Assembly: GCF_004683965.1 (NCBI RefSeq)
Contig: NZ_CP038436.1
Coordinates: forward strand, 2,232,001-2,296,000
Source of the DNA: Nocardioides seonyuensis
Lineage (GTDB): Bacteria > Actinomycetota > Actinomycetes > Propionibacteriales > Nocardioidaceae
DNA: 64,000 nt
Reading direction: 5' to 3'
The translations under genes were made by a program, and so were the position numbers. Shown here piece after piece: positions 35,280 through 44,391 of the stretch. Within the stretch, counting starts at the first letter, position 1, and each line of letters opens with the position of its first letter. The notes below the pieces were generated by a model. It did not search any database. It was not told the DNA's origin and worked only from the letters and a program-made list of their open reading frames with translations.

Positions 35280-36296
35280 ATGTACGGCATGGTCGTGTTC
35301 AGTGGCGGTCACGGACGTGACCGCTTCGACAGGGCAGGCGAAGTGGTACGGCGCGCTGAGGAGGCTGGGTTCGATGCCGTGTGGACGGGTGAGCTCTACA
35401 ACCGCTCCGCGACGATTCCGATGGCCAACATGGCCCTGTCCTCATCGCGCGTACGGATTGGGAGCAACATCGCCTACGGCGTCGGTCGGAGCCCCCTCAT
35501 CTGGGCCGCGGAGGCGCGCGACCTCGATGAGTTGTCGGAAGGGCGGCTGACACTTGGACTGGGGAACGGCACCGCGGGGATGATGGAGAACTGGCACGGC
35601 GTGAGCGGCGAGGCGCCCGCCTTGCGCATGGAGGAGTTCATCGACGTATTCCGCAAGTTGTGGCGCCTCCATGAGGGGCCGGTCCACCACGAAGGCCGTT
35701 TCTACAACGTGCATCTAACGACCACGGCCGACACTCTGCCACCTATTCAGGGTCACCTTCCCATCTGGATCGCCGGCATCGGACCCCGCATGGTCCTGGC
35801 AGCTGGAAAGAAGGCCGATGGCCTGGTGGGGCACCCGATGTTCACAGGGAGATACGTTCAGGAGGTCATCCGACCCCAGCTGCAGAAGGGCGCCGTCTCG
35901 GCTGAGCGTGACCCCGACGATCTGGCGGTCATGGGCATCCTGATGTGCGGCATCGGGGAGGACCAGGAGGCAGAACGACGCCGGATGGCCTACTCGATCG
36001 CCCAGTACGCCGCCTCCAAGGTGTACGACGGACTCTTCGAGATGCACGGCTGGGGTGCGGCGCAGCTCCAGATCCGGGAGGCGGCCCGGCAACGCGACAC
36101 GGACGCCATGATCGCGGCAGTGCCAGATGAGGCCATCGACGCGATCGGCGTGGTGTGTAAGCCGGCGGAGCTCCGCGAGCGGGTGGCCGAGCACGCCAAG
36201 GACTACGACCACCTCGCCCTCGTGACCATGCCCTGGGGGCTCAACGGTGACGAGGCCGAGGTGGCCACGCTCCAGATCATCGAGCACATGCGCTGA
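35280..36296 (+). CDS. LLM-class F420-dependent oxidoreductase (copy 1)
   Basis: A 338-residue bacterial luciferase-like TIM-barrel protein of the F420-dependent group. It has AEEAGFDAVWTGEL, the GVGRSPLIWAAEARDLDELSEGR segment, LTLGLGNGT and WIAGIGPRM. ATG 35280 is set by GGAGG six nt upstream. It is closely related to the gene at 53489. Part of its DNA (35460-35505) is duplicated at 27921-27965. F420 use is inferred from family and from the F420 genes at the right end; an FMN-type enzyme cannot be excluded. It precedes TRAP system 2 but is separated from it by a FadR-like operator. Confidence 0.87.
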   Translation: MYGMVVFSGGHGRDRFDRAGEVVRRAEEAGFDAVWTGELYNRSATIPMANMALSSSRVRIGSNIAYGVGRSPLIWAAEARDLDELSEGRLTLGLGNGTAGMMENWHGVSGEAPALRMEEFIDVFRKLWRLHEGPVHHEGRFYNVHLTTTADTLPPIQGHLPIWIAGIGPRMVLAAGKKADGLVGHPMFTGRYVQEVIRPQLQKGAVSAERDPDDLAVMGILMCGIGEDQEAERRRMAYSIAQYAASKVYDGLFEMHGWGAAQLQIREAARQRDTDAMIAAVPDEAIDAIGVVCKPAELRERVAEHAKDYDHLALVTMPWGLNGDEAEVATLQIIEHMR

Positions 36297-36317
36297 TCGC
36301 CAATACGCGCTATTTTT

Positions 36318-36338
36318 TGGTCTGACCACTTGTAAGGT
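36318..36338 (+). promoter_or_regulatory. Perfect FadR-like operator before TRAP system 2
   Basis: TGGTCTGACCA (36318-36328) is a perfect 11-bp palindrome. A -10-like TAAGGT follows at 36333-36338; the -35 is not clear. It lies in the 106-bp gap between the LLM gene and the TRAP binding protein. Confidence 0.7.
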
Positions 36339-36402
36339 CCGCACTTTTGGCTCTAGAGTGGAGCGCACGTGATACAGGTCACGGAGAGCGACGAAAGGTC
36401 AG

Positions 36403-37641
36403 ATGATGAACCGACGAACGATGCGGCGGGTCTTCACTGCCGGAGTGGGGCTGGCTCTCGCCATCCCCTTGGCGGCGTGTGGCAGCGACGGTGGTGACGG
36501 CGGCAGCGATGGTGAGTCGTTCGAGTTCACCGTGCAGTCCGTCTACGGCCCCGAGGCCGAGCAGACCAAGGCGCTGCTGGAGTGGACGGAAGCGATCACC
36601 GAGGACACCGACGGCAATGTCACGTTCGAGTTCGCCTATGGCCCCACCTTGGCTCCGTTGGCTGAGGTGGAGGAGGCGATGAGCTCCGGACTGGTCGACA
36701 TCGCCTTGGGTCTGCCCAGCTACAGCCCGGAGAAGTTCCCGATCAACTCGGTGCTGCCCGAGCTCGCACACCTGGTCGATGCTTCTCCAGTCCTCGGAAC
36801 TCTTCAGATGGGTTCATTCATGGAGACCGGATTCGACAAGGACGTGGTCGGCGAGATCGAGGCCCTGGGGCTCAAGACCCTCATGCCGATGTGGGGCTAT
36901 CTGAACGAGTACACGCTGATCTGCAAGGACAAGCCCGTGTCGTCGCTGGCGGAGGCGAAGGGGCGCAAGGTGCGGGTGCCCGGGACGATCTGGGCGAACG
37001 AGGTCGAGGCACTGGGTATGGAGCCTGTGTTCCTCCCGTCCGATGAGCAGTTCGACGCTTACCAGCGAGGAATGTTCGACTGCATCGTCCAGAACTGGGG
37101 CGACATGGTCCACACAGGTCTCCTGCAAGAGTCCAACTACCTGATGACCGACCCCGAGGTCGGGCTGACGGGTTGGGCGTCCCTGCACCTAAGCATGGGT
37201 CAGGACCAGTGGGACTCGATGCCGCTGGACTACCAGCAGGCGTTCTGGGACAACCTCAGCAAGCACAACGAGCGGTTCGTCCAGTCGGGCTTCATCAATA
37301 GCAAGAACGCGGATGCTGTGGTGGAGGAGAAGGGCATCGAGATCGTCGAGTTCGAGGACGATCTGCGAGAGGCGCTGCGCGAGTACCAAGCCGCCAACGT
37401 GGAGTCGGTCAAGGAACGCCTCGACGGACTTGTCGAGGACCCCGATGCCCTCGTGGACGGTCTGGTCGAGGACGTCGAGGAATGGAAGTCCGTCTTGACT
37501 GACGACCTCGACATGGGGGAGTACGAGCAGTACGGGACTTGGGCCGAGTGGATGCAGGCGGAGGGCGACGGTGAGGTCGACGTCTCCGCGTGGTCCGACT
37601 ACCTCCAGGAGAACATCTACGGCCCGCGGCGCCCGGAGTAG
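36403..37641 (+). CDS. TRAP transporter substrate-binding lipoprotein (system 2)
   Basis: A 412-residue DctP-type binding protein. The signal peptide ends in the lipobox PLAAC with Cys26, followed by a Gly/Ser/Asp linker. The LAEAKGRKVRVPG segment holds the carboxylate-binding arginine region, and FDAYQRGMFDCIVQNWGD follows. It is not close to the system 1 binding protein, so the two systems probably carry different acids. Two ATG codons at 36403 and 36406 are equally possible. It lies under a FadR-like operator, which ties uptake to catabolism. Confidence 0.88.
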   Translation: MMNRRTMRRVFTAGVGLALAIPLAACGSDGGDGGSDGESFEFTVQSVYGPEAEQTKALLEWTEAITEDTDGNVTFEFAYGPTLAPLAEVEEAMSSGLVDIALGLPSYSPEKFPINSVLPELAHLVDASPVLGTLQMGSFMETGFDKDVVGEIEALGLKTLMPMWGYLNEYTLICKDKPVSSLAEAKGRKVRVPGTIWANEVEALGMEPVFLPSDEQFDAYQRGMFDCIVQNWGDMVHTGLLQESNYLMTDPEVGLTGWASLHLSMGQDQWDSMPLDYQQAFWDNLSKHNERFVQSGFINSKNADAVVEEKGIEIVEFEDDLREALREYQAANVESVKERLDGLVEDPDALVDGLVEDVEEWKSVLTDDLDMGEYEQYGTWAEWMQAEGDGEVDVSAWSDYLQENIYGPRRPE

Positions 37642-37737
37642 ACCCGGATTCCGGCAGTCAATGTCATCGCATCAGGTGTGGGTCGGTGGTGGATCACCGG
37701 CCCACACCTGACCGATCCACCTGGAAGGAAGTCCGCC

Positions 37738-38235
37738 ATGAGCCTGGTCAGGATCACCACGGTCGTCGACCGCATGACCTACGAGCTCGCCCGGGCGATC
37801 GGCGTCGTCGCCATGCTCGGTTTCATCGTTCACATCAGCGTGGATGTATTCGTGCGCGCCACTGCGGGTCAGAGCTGGCGCTCCACGCTCGACTTCACCG
37901 CCTTCTGGTACATGCCACTCCTCGTCTTCGCAGGATTCGCCGTGGCCGAGCACGCCCGCGAGCACATGGAGGTCAACATCCTCACGGCGCGGCTCACCAG
38001 GGGCGCCCAGGATGCACTGGAGCCCCTCGCCCTCATCTGCATGACCACCTTCGCGGCCCTCGTGGCGTGGTACGGCCTGGAAGGAGCCAGGGAGGACATG
38101 GAGCTCGGCAAGGCTGGCGTGATCAGCGACCTGCCTCTGTGGCCACTTCGCTTCATGGTCCCGGTAGGTGCCGGGTTGCTCATCGTGCAGGTGCTCTGCT
38201 CCCACGTCCTCCGAAGGGCCTCTGACCATGGATGA
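37738..38235 (+). CDS. TRAP transporter small permease, DctQ type (system 2)
   Basis: A 165-residue membrane protein with four hydrophobic segments. HISVDVFVRATAGQSWRSTLDFTAFW matches the DctQ signature after helix one, and a cytoplasmic loop with REHMEVN follows. ATG 37738 is preceded by GGAAGG. It overlaps the large permease start by 8 bp, showing coupled synthesis. Confidence 0.88.
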   Translation: MSLVRITTVVDRMTYELARAIGVVAMLGFIVHISVDVFVRATAGQSWRSTLDFTAFWYMPLLVFAGFAVAEHAREHMEVNILTARLTRGAQDALEPLALICMTTFAALVAWYGLEGAREDMELGKAGVISDLPLWPLRFMVPVGAGLLIVQVLCSHVLRRASDHG

Positions 38236-39727
38236 CCTGGCCACAGTCACCCGCCCCGTGGAGCCCGCGGTCACCACTCAACCTGGGCGTCGTCATCTCT
38301 CTCGCCTGGTGGTCGTGGTCGGCTACGTCCTGCCGGTGCTGCTCGGATGGCTGATGCTGGGAGGAGACCTGGAACGCACGCAGATCGGGTTTCTGGTCAT
38401 AGCGATGATGCTCAGCCTCCTGTTCCTGAAGGTGCCGATCGCTGCTGCGATGGGTCTCTCAGGACTCCTGGGCATCTGGGGGATACGCAGCTTTGACACG
38501 GCTGCCGCGGCGGTGAAGAACCTTCCGTACACCAATGCCGCCAGCTGGTCCCTGAGCGTGCTGCCGGCATTCATCTTCATGGGCGTCATCCTCTGGCGCT
38601 CTGGCGCCACAGCTCGGATCTACGGGTCGGCGAAGATGTGGCTGTCGTGGCTGCCCGGCGGCTTGGCCATCGGTACCAACGTTGCTGGAGCCGGGCTGGG
38701 ATCGGTGAGCGGCTCCACGATCGGTGTCAGCTACTCGCTCGGACGCATCGGCATTCCCGAGATGCTCCGGGCCGGTTACGACCGGAGGTTGGCCATTGGA
38801 TCCGTGATGATGGCCGGTACGGCGGCGAACCTGATTCCGCCGAGCATCATGATGGTGCTCTTCGCAGGAATTGCGACTGTGCCGGTGGGTCCGCAGCTGC
38901 TCGCAGGGCTGATTCCGGGCCTGATGCTGCCCGTCGCGTACTCGATCGTCATCCTTGTCCTGTACCCGGTTCTGACGCGACGGAAGACGGTCGCCGCCGA
39001 CGAAGTGATCGAGTCATCAGAGGTGACCCTTGTTGACCGATTGCGCTCCCTCCCCCCGTTGTGGCCGTTCCCGCTCCTCTTCCTCGTCGTGGTGGGTGGC
39101 CTGTTCGGGGGGGTGTTCACGCCAACAGAGGCAGGTGCCGCGGGGGCGCTCACAGCCCTGGCGGCAGCGCTTGTCATCTCCAAGCGGGGAGACCGCCTGA
39201 AGATGGTGGTCACGGCCGCGACCGAGGCAGTGGCCTCGACGGGCGCCATCTTCATGCTGATCATCGGTGCGGTCATCCTCAACCAGGCCCTGACCCTGAC
39301 GGGTATCACTCAGGACATGATCCGTGGCATCGAGGGTCTGGGGCTGTCTTTCTGGCCCTTCATCGCACTCCTGATCGCCATCTACCTCATCCTCGGAATG
39401 TTCATGGATCCGCTGATGATGATGTTGATCACGGTGCCGCTCATCGTCCCGATCCTCCCCGAATACGGGCTCTCGGTGATGTGGCTAGGTGTCTTCGTCG
39501 TGCTGGTCGCCGAGATCGGACTCGTAACGCCGCCGGTCGGGATGCTCACCTACATCATGCACAAGCTGGCACAGAAGGAAGAGGTCAACCTCGGCCAGAG
39601 GATCACCCTCGGTGACACCTTCCAGGCTGTTCTGTGGTTCATGCCGGCAACCGTCGTAGTGGTGATCGTGATTGCTGGGTTCCCTGACATCGTCCACTGG
39701 CTTCCGGACATCTCATCCTCCAAATAG
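38228..39727 (+). CDS. TRAP transporter large permease, DctM type (system 2)
   Basis: A 499-residue multi-spanning transporter. GAGLGSVSGSTIGVSYSLG and IPPSIMMVLFAG are the first-half signatures; MFMDPLMMMLITVPL and VTPPVGMLTYI are those of the second half. A longer N-terminal tail of about 30 residues precedes the first membrane segment. It forms the channel of system 2 and ends 6 bp before an SDR remnant. Confidence 0.9.
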   Translation: MDDLATVTRPVEPAVTTQPGRRHLSRLVVVVGYVLPVLLGWLMLGGDLERTQIGFLVIAMMLSLLFLKVPIAAAMGLSGLLGIWGIRSFDTAAAAVKNLPYTNAASWSLSVLPAFIFMGVILWRSGATARIYGSAKMWLSWLPGGLAIGTNVAGAGLGSVSGSTIGVSYSLGRIGIPEMLRAGYDRRLAIGSVMMAGTAANLIPPSIMMVLFAGIATVPVGPQLLAGLIPGLMLPVAYSIVILVLYPVLTRRKTVAADEVIESSEVTLVDRLRSLPPLWPFPLLFLVVVGGLFGGVFTPTEAGAAGALTALAAALVISKRGDRLKMVVTAATEAVASTGAIFMLIIGAVILNQALTLTGITQDMIRGIEGLGLSFWPFIALLIAIYLILGMFMDPLMMMLITVPLIVPILPEYGLSVMWLGVFVVLVAEIGLVTPPVGMLTYIMHKLAQKEEVNLGQRITLGDTFQAVLWFMPATVVVVIVIAGFPDIVHWLPDISSSK

Positions 39728-39733
39728 CTGGGT

Positions 39734-40036
39734 GTGCGTGACATGCCGGCACAGGTCTCCTACTCATCGACGAAAGCGGCGCTACTCGGCTTCGTGAAGA
39801 GCGTGGCCGCGGAGAACATCACGCCGCGAATCACCGCCAACGGCGCCCTGCCCGTCATTGCGAGCAGTGGCGTGCTGTCCATGCCTCAGGAGATTGTCGA
39901 CGCCTGGGCCGGGGAGATCCCCAACGGGCTCGTGGGGCCAGCCGACATCGCCGCCGCGGTCGCGCTCCCGTGCCCGCCGTCGGCCGAGAGCGTTGGCGGG
40001 CAGTTCCTCACCGTGGATGGCGGGATATGGCCCTGA
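39734..40036 (+). pseudogene. Truncated SDR, C-terminal half only
   Basis: About 100 residues begin at the catalytic helix (VSYSSTKAALLGFVKS, Tyr-x3-Lys) and end with GGQFLTVDGGIWP, the SDR C-terminus. The Rossmann half with TGxxxGxG is missing, and the middle is degenerate. The section SSGVLSMPQEIVDAW resembles a second SDR remnant after the ligase at 41738-42070. It cannot be a working enzyme. Bases 40037-40082 up to the ligase show nothing else. Confidence 0.6.
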
Positions 40037-40082
40037 ATCGCATGTCGGTGACGTTGTCCGTGGCGAATCGAGGGTGCCAAGC

Positions 40083-41741
40083 ATGACAGGGCTCCCAGAA
40101 GTCGGGGACTTCTACACGCCGATGGAGGTCACGGGGTTCCGCGCGACGGGTCAGTGGATCGAGGAAACGCCGCCGACGATCCTCGAGCAGCTCGCGTTCG
40201 AGCGGCCCGACGACGTCTTTGCCATCGACTCCGTAGGAACGCTCACCTACCGCGAGTTCCGCGATCGCGCCTGGCGCCTTGCCGGTGCCATGCAACGCCT
40301 CGGTGTCGCGCGTGGTGACTGTGTCATCGTGCAGCTGCCCAATTGGAACGAACTCCTGATCGCGATGATGGCAGTGACCAGAGCCGGGGCCGTACTCGTG
40401 CCAGCCATGACGACCTATCGAGCCGATGAGATCGAGTTCCTCATCGACAACACCGGTGCGAGAGCGGCCATCACGACCGGTGTCTTTCGTGGCTTCGACC
40501 ACGCGGCGATGTTGAGTGACGCCCTGGGTCGGCGGACCAGCCTGGAGCTCGGCGTCCTCGTGCGTGGGCACGCTCTCCCGGGGATGCACCGGTTCGAGGA
40601 CCTGATCTCTGGGACGGAGGAGCCGGAGGAGCCGGAACTCGGCCCGATGCCCAACCCAGACGCGCCCCACATCGTCCTGCACACGTCGGGGTCGGAGTCG
40701 CAGCCCAAGGGCTGTGTCCACAGCTACAACACAGCGGCGTTCACCTCTCGAGCCGTCGAGCAGCACCACGCCTGGACGCCGGCTGACAGGTCCTTTGGCC
40801 CGTCGCCGGTCGCCCACAGCAACGGGTACATCAACCACTACCTGGTCCCACTGCGTGCCGGTGCCTCCACCGTGCTCATGGAGAAGTGGGATCCAAGGCT
40901 GGCCATCGACCTGGTCGACGAGCACCGTTGCACCGTCACAGTCACGTCGACGACGTTCCTCAGCACGCTGATCGAGACACGCCGCGATGGCGACGATCTC
41001 TCGAGCATGCGCCTGTGGGTGGCATCGGGGACAGTCATTCCTCCGGAAGTCGTGCGCCGCGCACGCCTCGCTATGCCTGACTGTGAGGTCCTGAGCCAGT
41101 ACGGACGCAGTGAGAACCTCTTGACCACCCTCTGCCCAAGCGGGACGGACCCCGGCAGGGCGCTGACCTCCGACGGGCTGGTGCCGCCCGGAATCGACGT
41201 GATGCTCTTCGACGGCGACGGACAGCAGGTCGTGGTCGGTCCGGGTGAGGTCGGATACCGGGGGCCGGGGCACATGCTCGGTTACGTGAGGCGTCCTGAT
41301 CTCACCCAGGCCATGATCAACTCCGCTGGCTACTCGCTCTCCGGAGACCTAGGAGAGTTCGACGCAGACGGATTCCTCCGCATCACCGGGCGGATCAAGG
41401 ACATCATCATTCGGGGCGGGGTCAACATCAGCGCCAGAGAGGTGGAGGACCATCTCCTCACCCACCCGGCGGTCCATGACGTCGCCGTCGTCGCGATGCC
41501 TGACCCCCGACTGGGCGAGAGAGCTTGCGCCTTCGTCGTTGCCGAGGCTGGTGCCCAGATCGACCTGGACCAGATCTGCACCTACTTGCGCGATGAGCGT
41601 GGGATCTCGGTCCAGAAGCTGCCCGAGCGTCTGGAGCTGATCGAGGTGATGCCGATCAGCCCCACGGGCAAGATCGACAAGGCCGACCTCCGGCGCCGGG
41701 TCAGGGAAGACGACACCGACCACCACAGGACCTTGGCATGA
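40083..41741 (+). CDS. Acyl-CoA ligase, cyclohexanecarboxylate-CoA ligase type (copy 2)
   Basis: A 552-residue class I adenylate-forming ligase with HTSGSESQPKG as the ATP loop (a variant of TSGTTxxPKG, with SE replacing TT), QYGRSEN, SGDLGEFDADGFLRITGR, RIKDIIIRGGVNIS and TGKIDK for the catalytic lysine. It is paralogous to the ligases at 5193 and 48974 throughout. The altered P-loop is the main difference and could affect ATP handling. ATG 40083 follows GAGGGTG. It is flanked by two decayed SDR genes. Confidence 0.87.
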   Translation: MTGLPEVGDFYTPMEVTGFRATGQWIEETPPTILEQLAFERPDDVFAIDSVGTLTYREFRDRAWRLAGAMQRLGVARGDCVIVQLPNWNELLIAMMAVTRAGAVLVPAMTTYRADEIEFLIDNTGARAAITTGVFRGFDHAAMLSDALGRRTSLELGVLVRGHALPGMHRFEDLISGTEEPEEPELGPMPNPDAPHIVLHTSGSESQPKGCVHSYNTAAFTSRAVEQHHAWTPADRSFGPSPVAHSNGYINHYLVPLRAGASTVLMEKWDPRLAIDLVDEHRCTVTVTSTTFLSTLIETRRDGDDLSSMRLWVASGTVIPPEVVRRARLAMPDCEVLSQYGRSENLLTTLCPSGTDPGRALTSDGLVPPGIDVMLFDGDGQQVVVGPGEVGYRGPGHMLGYVRRPDLTQAMINSAGYSLSGDLGEFDADGFLRITGRIKDIIIRGGVNISAREVEDHLLTHPAVHDVAVVAMPDPRLGERACAFVVAEAGAQIDLDQICTYLRDERGISVQKLPERLELIEVMPISPTGKIDKADLRRRVREDDTDHHRTLA

Positions 41742-42070
41742 CAATTCGACGCAGAGCACTGGAGACCGGGGCCGTGCGCGAGGGCGGCGTCGGAAAGGCG
41801 ATCGTCAGGCGGCTCGAGGAGGACGGCCGACCGACCGAGAACGCGGAGCTCGGGATCACCGCCGTCGTCGTCCTTCCGGAAGTGACCACCAGCTAGGGCC
41901 TCATGTCCATGCCGCCGGAGATCCTGCAGGCGTGGGAGGACACGGAACCGGCTGGGTTCGTGGAGCCTGCGACATCGCCGATGCGGCGGCCTTCTTCGCG
42001 TCCGCGGAAGCGGGTCGGGTCACCGGGCTGCTGTTCATAGTCGACGCCGGGGACATATCGCAACACCCGG
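41738..42070 (+). pseudogene. Decayed SDR gene with frameshifts
   Basis: ATG 41738 overlaps the ligase stop (ATGA) and opens 52 residues containing TGAVREGGVGKAIVRRLEED, the Rossmann start of an SDR, ending at TAG 41894-41896. The C-terminal half follows in pieces: LMSMPPEILQAWEDTEP near 41900, then DIADAAAFFASAEAGRVTG and LFIVDAGD in a different frame to about 42060. The middle with the catalytic Tyr-Lys is deleted. Bases 42071-42174 show no further gene. Confidence 0.6.
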
Positions 42071-42174
42071 TCGGTCATCCGAAGCATGTTGGCCTCCAAG
42101 GCGGCGACCAGATCAACCCCCACGGGCCGGGAGTGGGTCTAGGAGATCGGCCGCGCCGGGAAACGGAGCTGGCG

Positions 42175-43002
42175 TCAGGGTCGACGTGGGAAGTGGCTGA
42201 AGTCGGGAGCACGCCGCGACTTGAATGCTTCGCGACCCTCTTGGGCCTCAGCGGTCCCGTAGAAGAGCAGGTTGGCGTCGTGCGCGAGCTGCTGAATCCC
42301 GGCGTAGCCGTCCTCATGGGCGTGGAAGCTGGCCTTGGAAAGTCGTAGGGCGTAGGGGGAGAGTGCGAGCATCTCGCGACACCACTTGAGCGTCTCCTCC
42401 TCCAGCTGCGCGAGGGGAACCACGGTGTTCACCAGGCCCATGTCGAGTGCGGTCGCGGCGTCATATTGACGACAGAGGAACCACACCTCCTTCGCCTTCT
42501 TGGGTCCGATGAGGTCGGAGAGGATGCTGGCTCCGTAGCCTCCGTCGAAGGAACCTACTCGTGGGCCGACCTGGCCGAAGACCGCGTTGTCGGCGGCGAT
42601 GGTGAGGTCGCACACCAGGTGGAGCACGTGTCCGCCACCGATGGCCCAACCCGCGACCATGGCGACGATCGGCTTGGGACACCGCCGCATGGCGACATGC
42701 AGATCCGTGACGTGGAAGCGACCGGTGGCACCCTCGCTCAGCTGGTAGCCACTGTCGCCGCGAACCCGCTGGTCGCCGCCGGAGCAGAACGCCTTGTCAC
42801 CTGCGCCCGTGAGGATGATGACTCCCACTGACTCATCCTCGCGAGCCTCCATCAGGGCTCGATCGACCTCGACCAAGGTCTGCGGCCGGAACGCGTTGTG
42901 AACCTCTGGCCGGTTGATCGTGATCTTGGCGATTCCGTCCTCGGTCGTCTCGTAGGTGATGTCCTCGAAATCGCCCGAGGCCGTCCATGGGTTGTCAGTC
43001 AT
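42175..43002 (-). CDS. MenB/BadI-like crotonase
   Basis: A 275-residue crotonase of the dihydroxynaphthoyl-CoA synthase / 2-ketocyclohexanecarboxyl-CoA hydrolase branch. Typical are [25 protein letters not shown] (residues 72-82), [13 protein letters not shown] and [15 protein letters not shown]. At the position that is Asp in Mycobacterium-type MenB there is Gly, as in bicarbonate-dependent MenB. No other menaquinone gene is nearby and a BadI-like paralog lies at 55739, so ring cleavage of an alicyclic keto-acyl-CoA is more likely than menaquinone synthesis. It is divergent from the CaiB gene and shares a FadR-like operator. Confidence 0.82.
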   Translation of the reverse strand: MTDNPWTASGDFEDITYETTEDGIAKITINRPEVHNAFRPQTLVEVDRALMEAREDESVGVIILTGAGDKAFCSGGDQRVRGDSGYQLSEGATGRFHVTDLHVAMRRCPKPIVAMVAGWAIGGGHVLHLVCDLTIAADNAVFGQVGPRVGSFDGGYGASILSDLIGPKKAKEVWFLCRQYDAATALDMGLVNTVVPLAQLEEETLKWCREMLALSPYALRLSKASFHAHEDGYAGIQQLAHDANLLFYGTAEAQEGREAFKSRRAPDFSHFPRRP

Positions 43003-43081
43003 GACGCCATGTTCTCAGCCCGGTTACGAAGCCGGAATCCGGCGTGGAACAGTTCCATGGAGTTCTACACATCCTCAGACA

Positions 43082-43110
43082 TGGACTAATGGCCCGACCA
43101 TTGGCATACT
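43082..43110 (+). promoter_or_regulatory. Promoter with FadR-like operator between MenB/BadI-like and CaiB genes
   Basis: TGGACT (43082-43087) and CATACT (43105-43110) are 17 bp apart. AATGG...CCATT surrounds TGGCCCGACCA at 43090-43100 within the spacer. It can serve the rightward seven-gene operon and may also affect the leftward gene that starts at 43002. Confidence 0.65.
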
Positions 43111-43170
43111 TTCCCGTTCTAGTGCAGCAACGGAGCAGCCGCTGCGTGAGGCCGAAAGGTGGGACGGCAT

Positions 43171-44391
43171 ATGCCAACGGATCAGGGATCGGGCAGGAGT
43201 GGACCCCTGGCCGGGGTGAAGGTCGTCGAGATCGGCAGTATCGGCCCGGGCCCGTTCTGCGCGATGCTGCTGGCCGACCTCGGTGCGACAGTCGTCCGGG
43301 TGGACCGGGCCCGCGGAGCCGCCCTGGTCGGACCAAGCTCGGACTTCCGCACGGAAGTGATGCACCGCGGCCGCCAGTCCATCGCGGTGGACCTGAAGCA
43401 CCCGCGAGGAGCCGAAGCCGTCCTCCGGTTGGTCGAAGATGCCGACGCACTGATCGAAGGGTTCCGTCCCGGTGTCACCGAGCGGCTGGGCATCGGTCCT
43501 GAGGACTGTCTGCGGGTCAATCCGCGGCTGGTCTACGGCCGGATGACCGGCTACGGACAGGATGGGCCGATGGCGCAGGCGGTCGGTCACGACATCAACT
43601 ACGTCGCCCAGAGCGGCGTTCTCAGCATGATCGGCCGGCATGGCCAGCCCCCGACCGTCCCGCTCAGCCTGGTGGGCGACTTCGGTGGCGGGGGAATGCT
43701 CCTGGCACTGGGGATCGTGGCGGCGATCCTGGAGGGCAGGCAGTCAGGCAAGGGGCAGGTTGTCGACGCAGCCATGGTGGATGGCGCTGCGCTCCTCGCG
43801 GCAGCCTTCCACGGCTTCGTGAGTGCAGGCAGCTGGAACACGACCCGCGGGACGAACATCGTCGACAGCGGCTCGCCCTTCTACGACGTGTACGAGACCA
43901 AGGACGGCAAGTGGCTGGCGGTGGGCGCCATGGAAGCCCACTTCTACGCCGACCTGCTCGAGATCCTCGGGCTCGACCCCGCGTCCCTCCCCGACCAGCA
44001 TGACCGTGAGGCCTGGCCCGAGATGAAGACAACCTTCGCGGAGACCGTTCGCACGCGGACGCGTGATGAGTGGACCGAGCGAGCGGCCGGGCGCGCGTGC
44101 GTCTCGGCAGTGCTCGATGTGGAGGAGTCCTGGGTACATCCCCACAACGTGGCGCGGCAGACCTTCATCGAAGTGGGCGGCGTCACGCAGCCGAGACCCC
44201 AGCCGCGCTTCAGCAGGACTCCGACTCAGGTCGATTGCGTCCCGCCCGTCCCTGGTGAGCACACCCGGGAGGCATTGTCACAGTGGGGCGTTTCCGAGGA
44301 CCTGATCCAGTCATGGGAGGAGTCCGGCGCCATCGTCCAGACCGACGAGGAACCTCTCGAGAGCCCGCAGCAGGAGGCCAGTGCCCGATGA
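43171..44391 (+). CDS. CaiB/BaiF family protein, AMACR-like racemase
   Basis: A 406-residue class III CoA-transferase-fold protein. The segment VGHDINYVAQSGVLSMIG is the alpha-methylacyl-CoA racemase signature, with the catalytic Asp inside HDINY. GADALIEGFRPGVTERLG-type spacing earlier is typical of both groups. The racemase would convert 2-methylacyl-CoA between R and S forms so that ACADs can act; a CoA-transferase role is the alternative. ATG 43171 is preferred; a GTG at 43159 is possible. It heads an operon running to 50617 and overlaps the next gene by 4 bp. Confidence 0.82.
   Translation: MPTDQGSGRSGPLAGVKVVEIGSIGPGPFCAMLLADLGATVVRVDRARGAALVGPSSDFRTEVMHRGRQSIAVDLKHPRGAEAVLRLVEDADALIEGFRPGVTERLGIGPEDCLRVNPRLVYGRMTGYGQDGPMAQAVGHDINYVAQSGVLSMIGRHGQPPTVPLSLVGDFGGGGMLLALGIVAAILEGRQSGKGQVVDAAMVDGAALLAAAFHGFVSAGSWNTTRGTNIVDSGSPFYDVYETKDGKWLAVGAMEAHFYADLLEILGLDPASLPDQHDREAWPEMKTTFAETVRTRTRDEWTERAAGRACVSAVLDVEESWVHPHNVARQTFIEVGGVTQPRPQPRFSRTPTQVDCVPPVPGEHTREALSQWGVSEDLIQSWEESGAIVQTDEEPLESPQQEASAR

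Noticed and set aside
42175..43002. Menaquinone biosynthesis (MenB)
   Set aside because: MenB-like motifs are present, but no other men gene is near and a BadI-like paralog shares the putative regulon. Kept as MenB/BadI-like.
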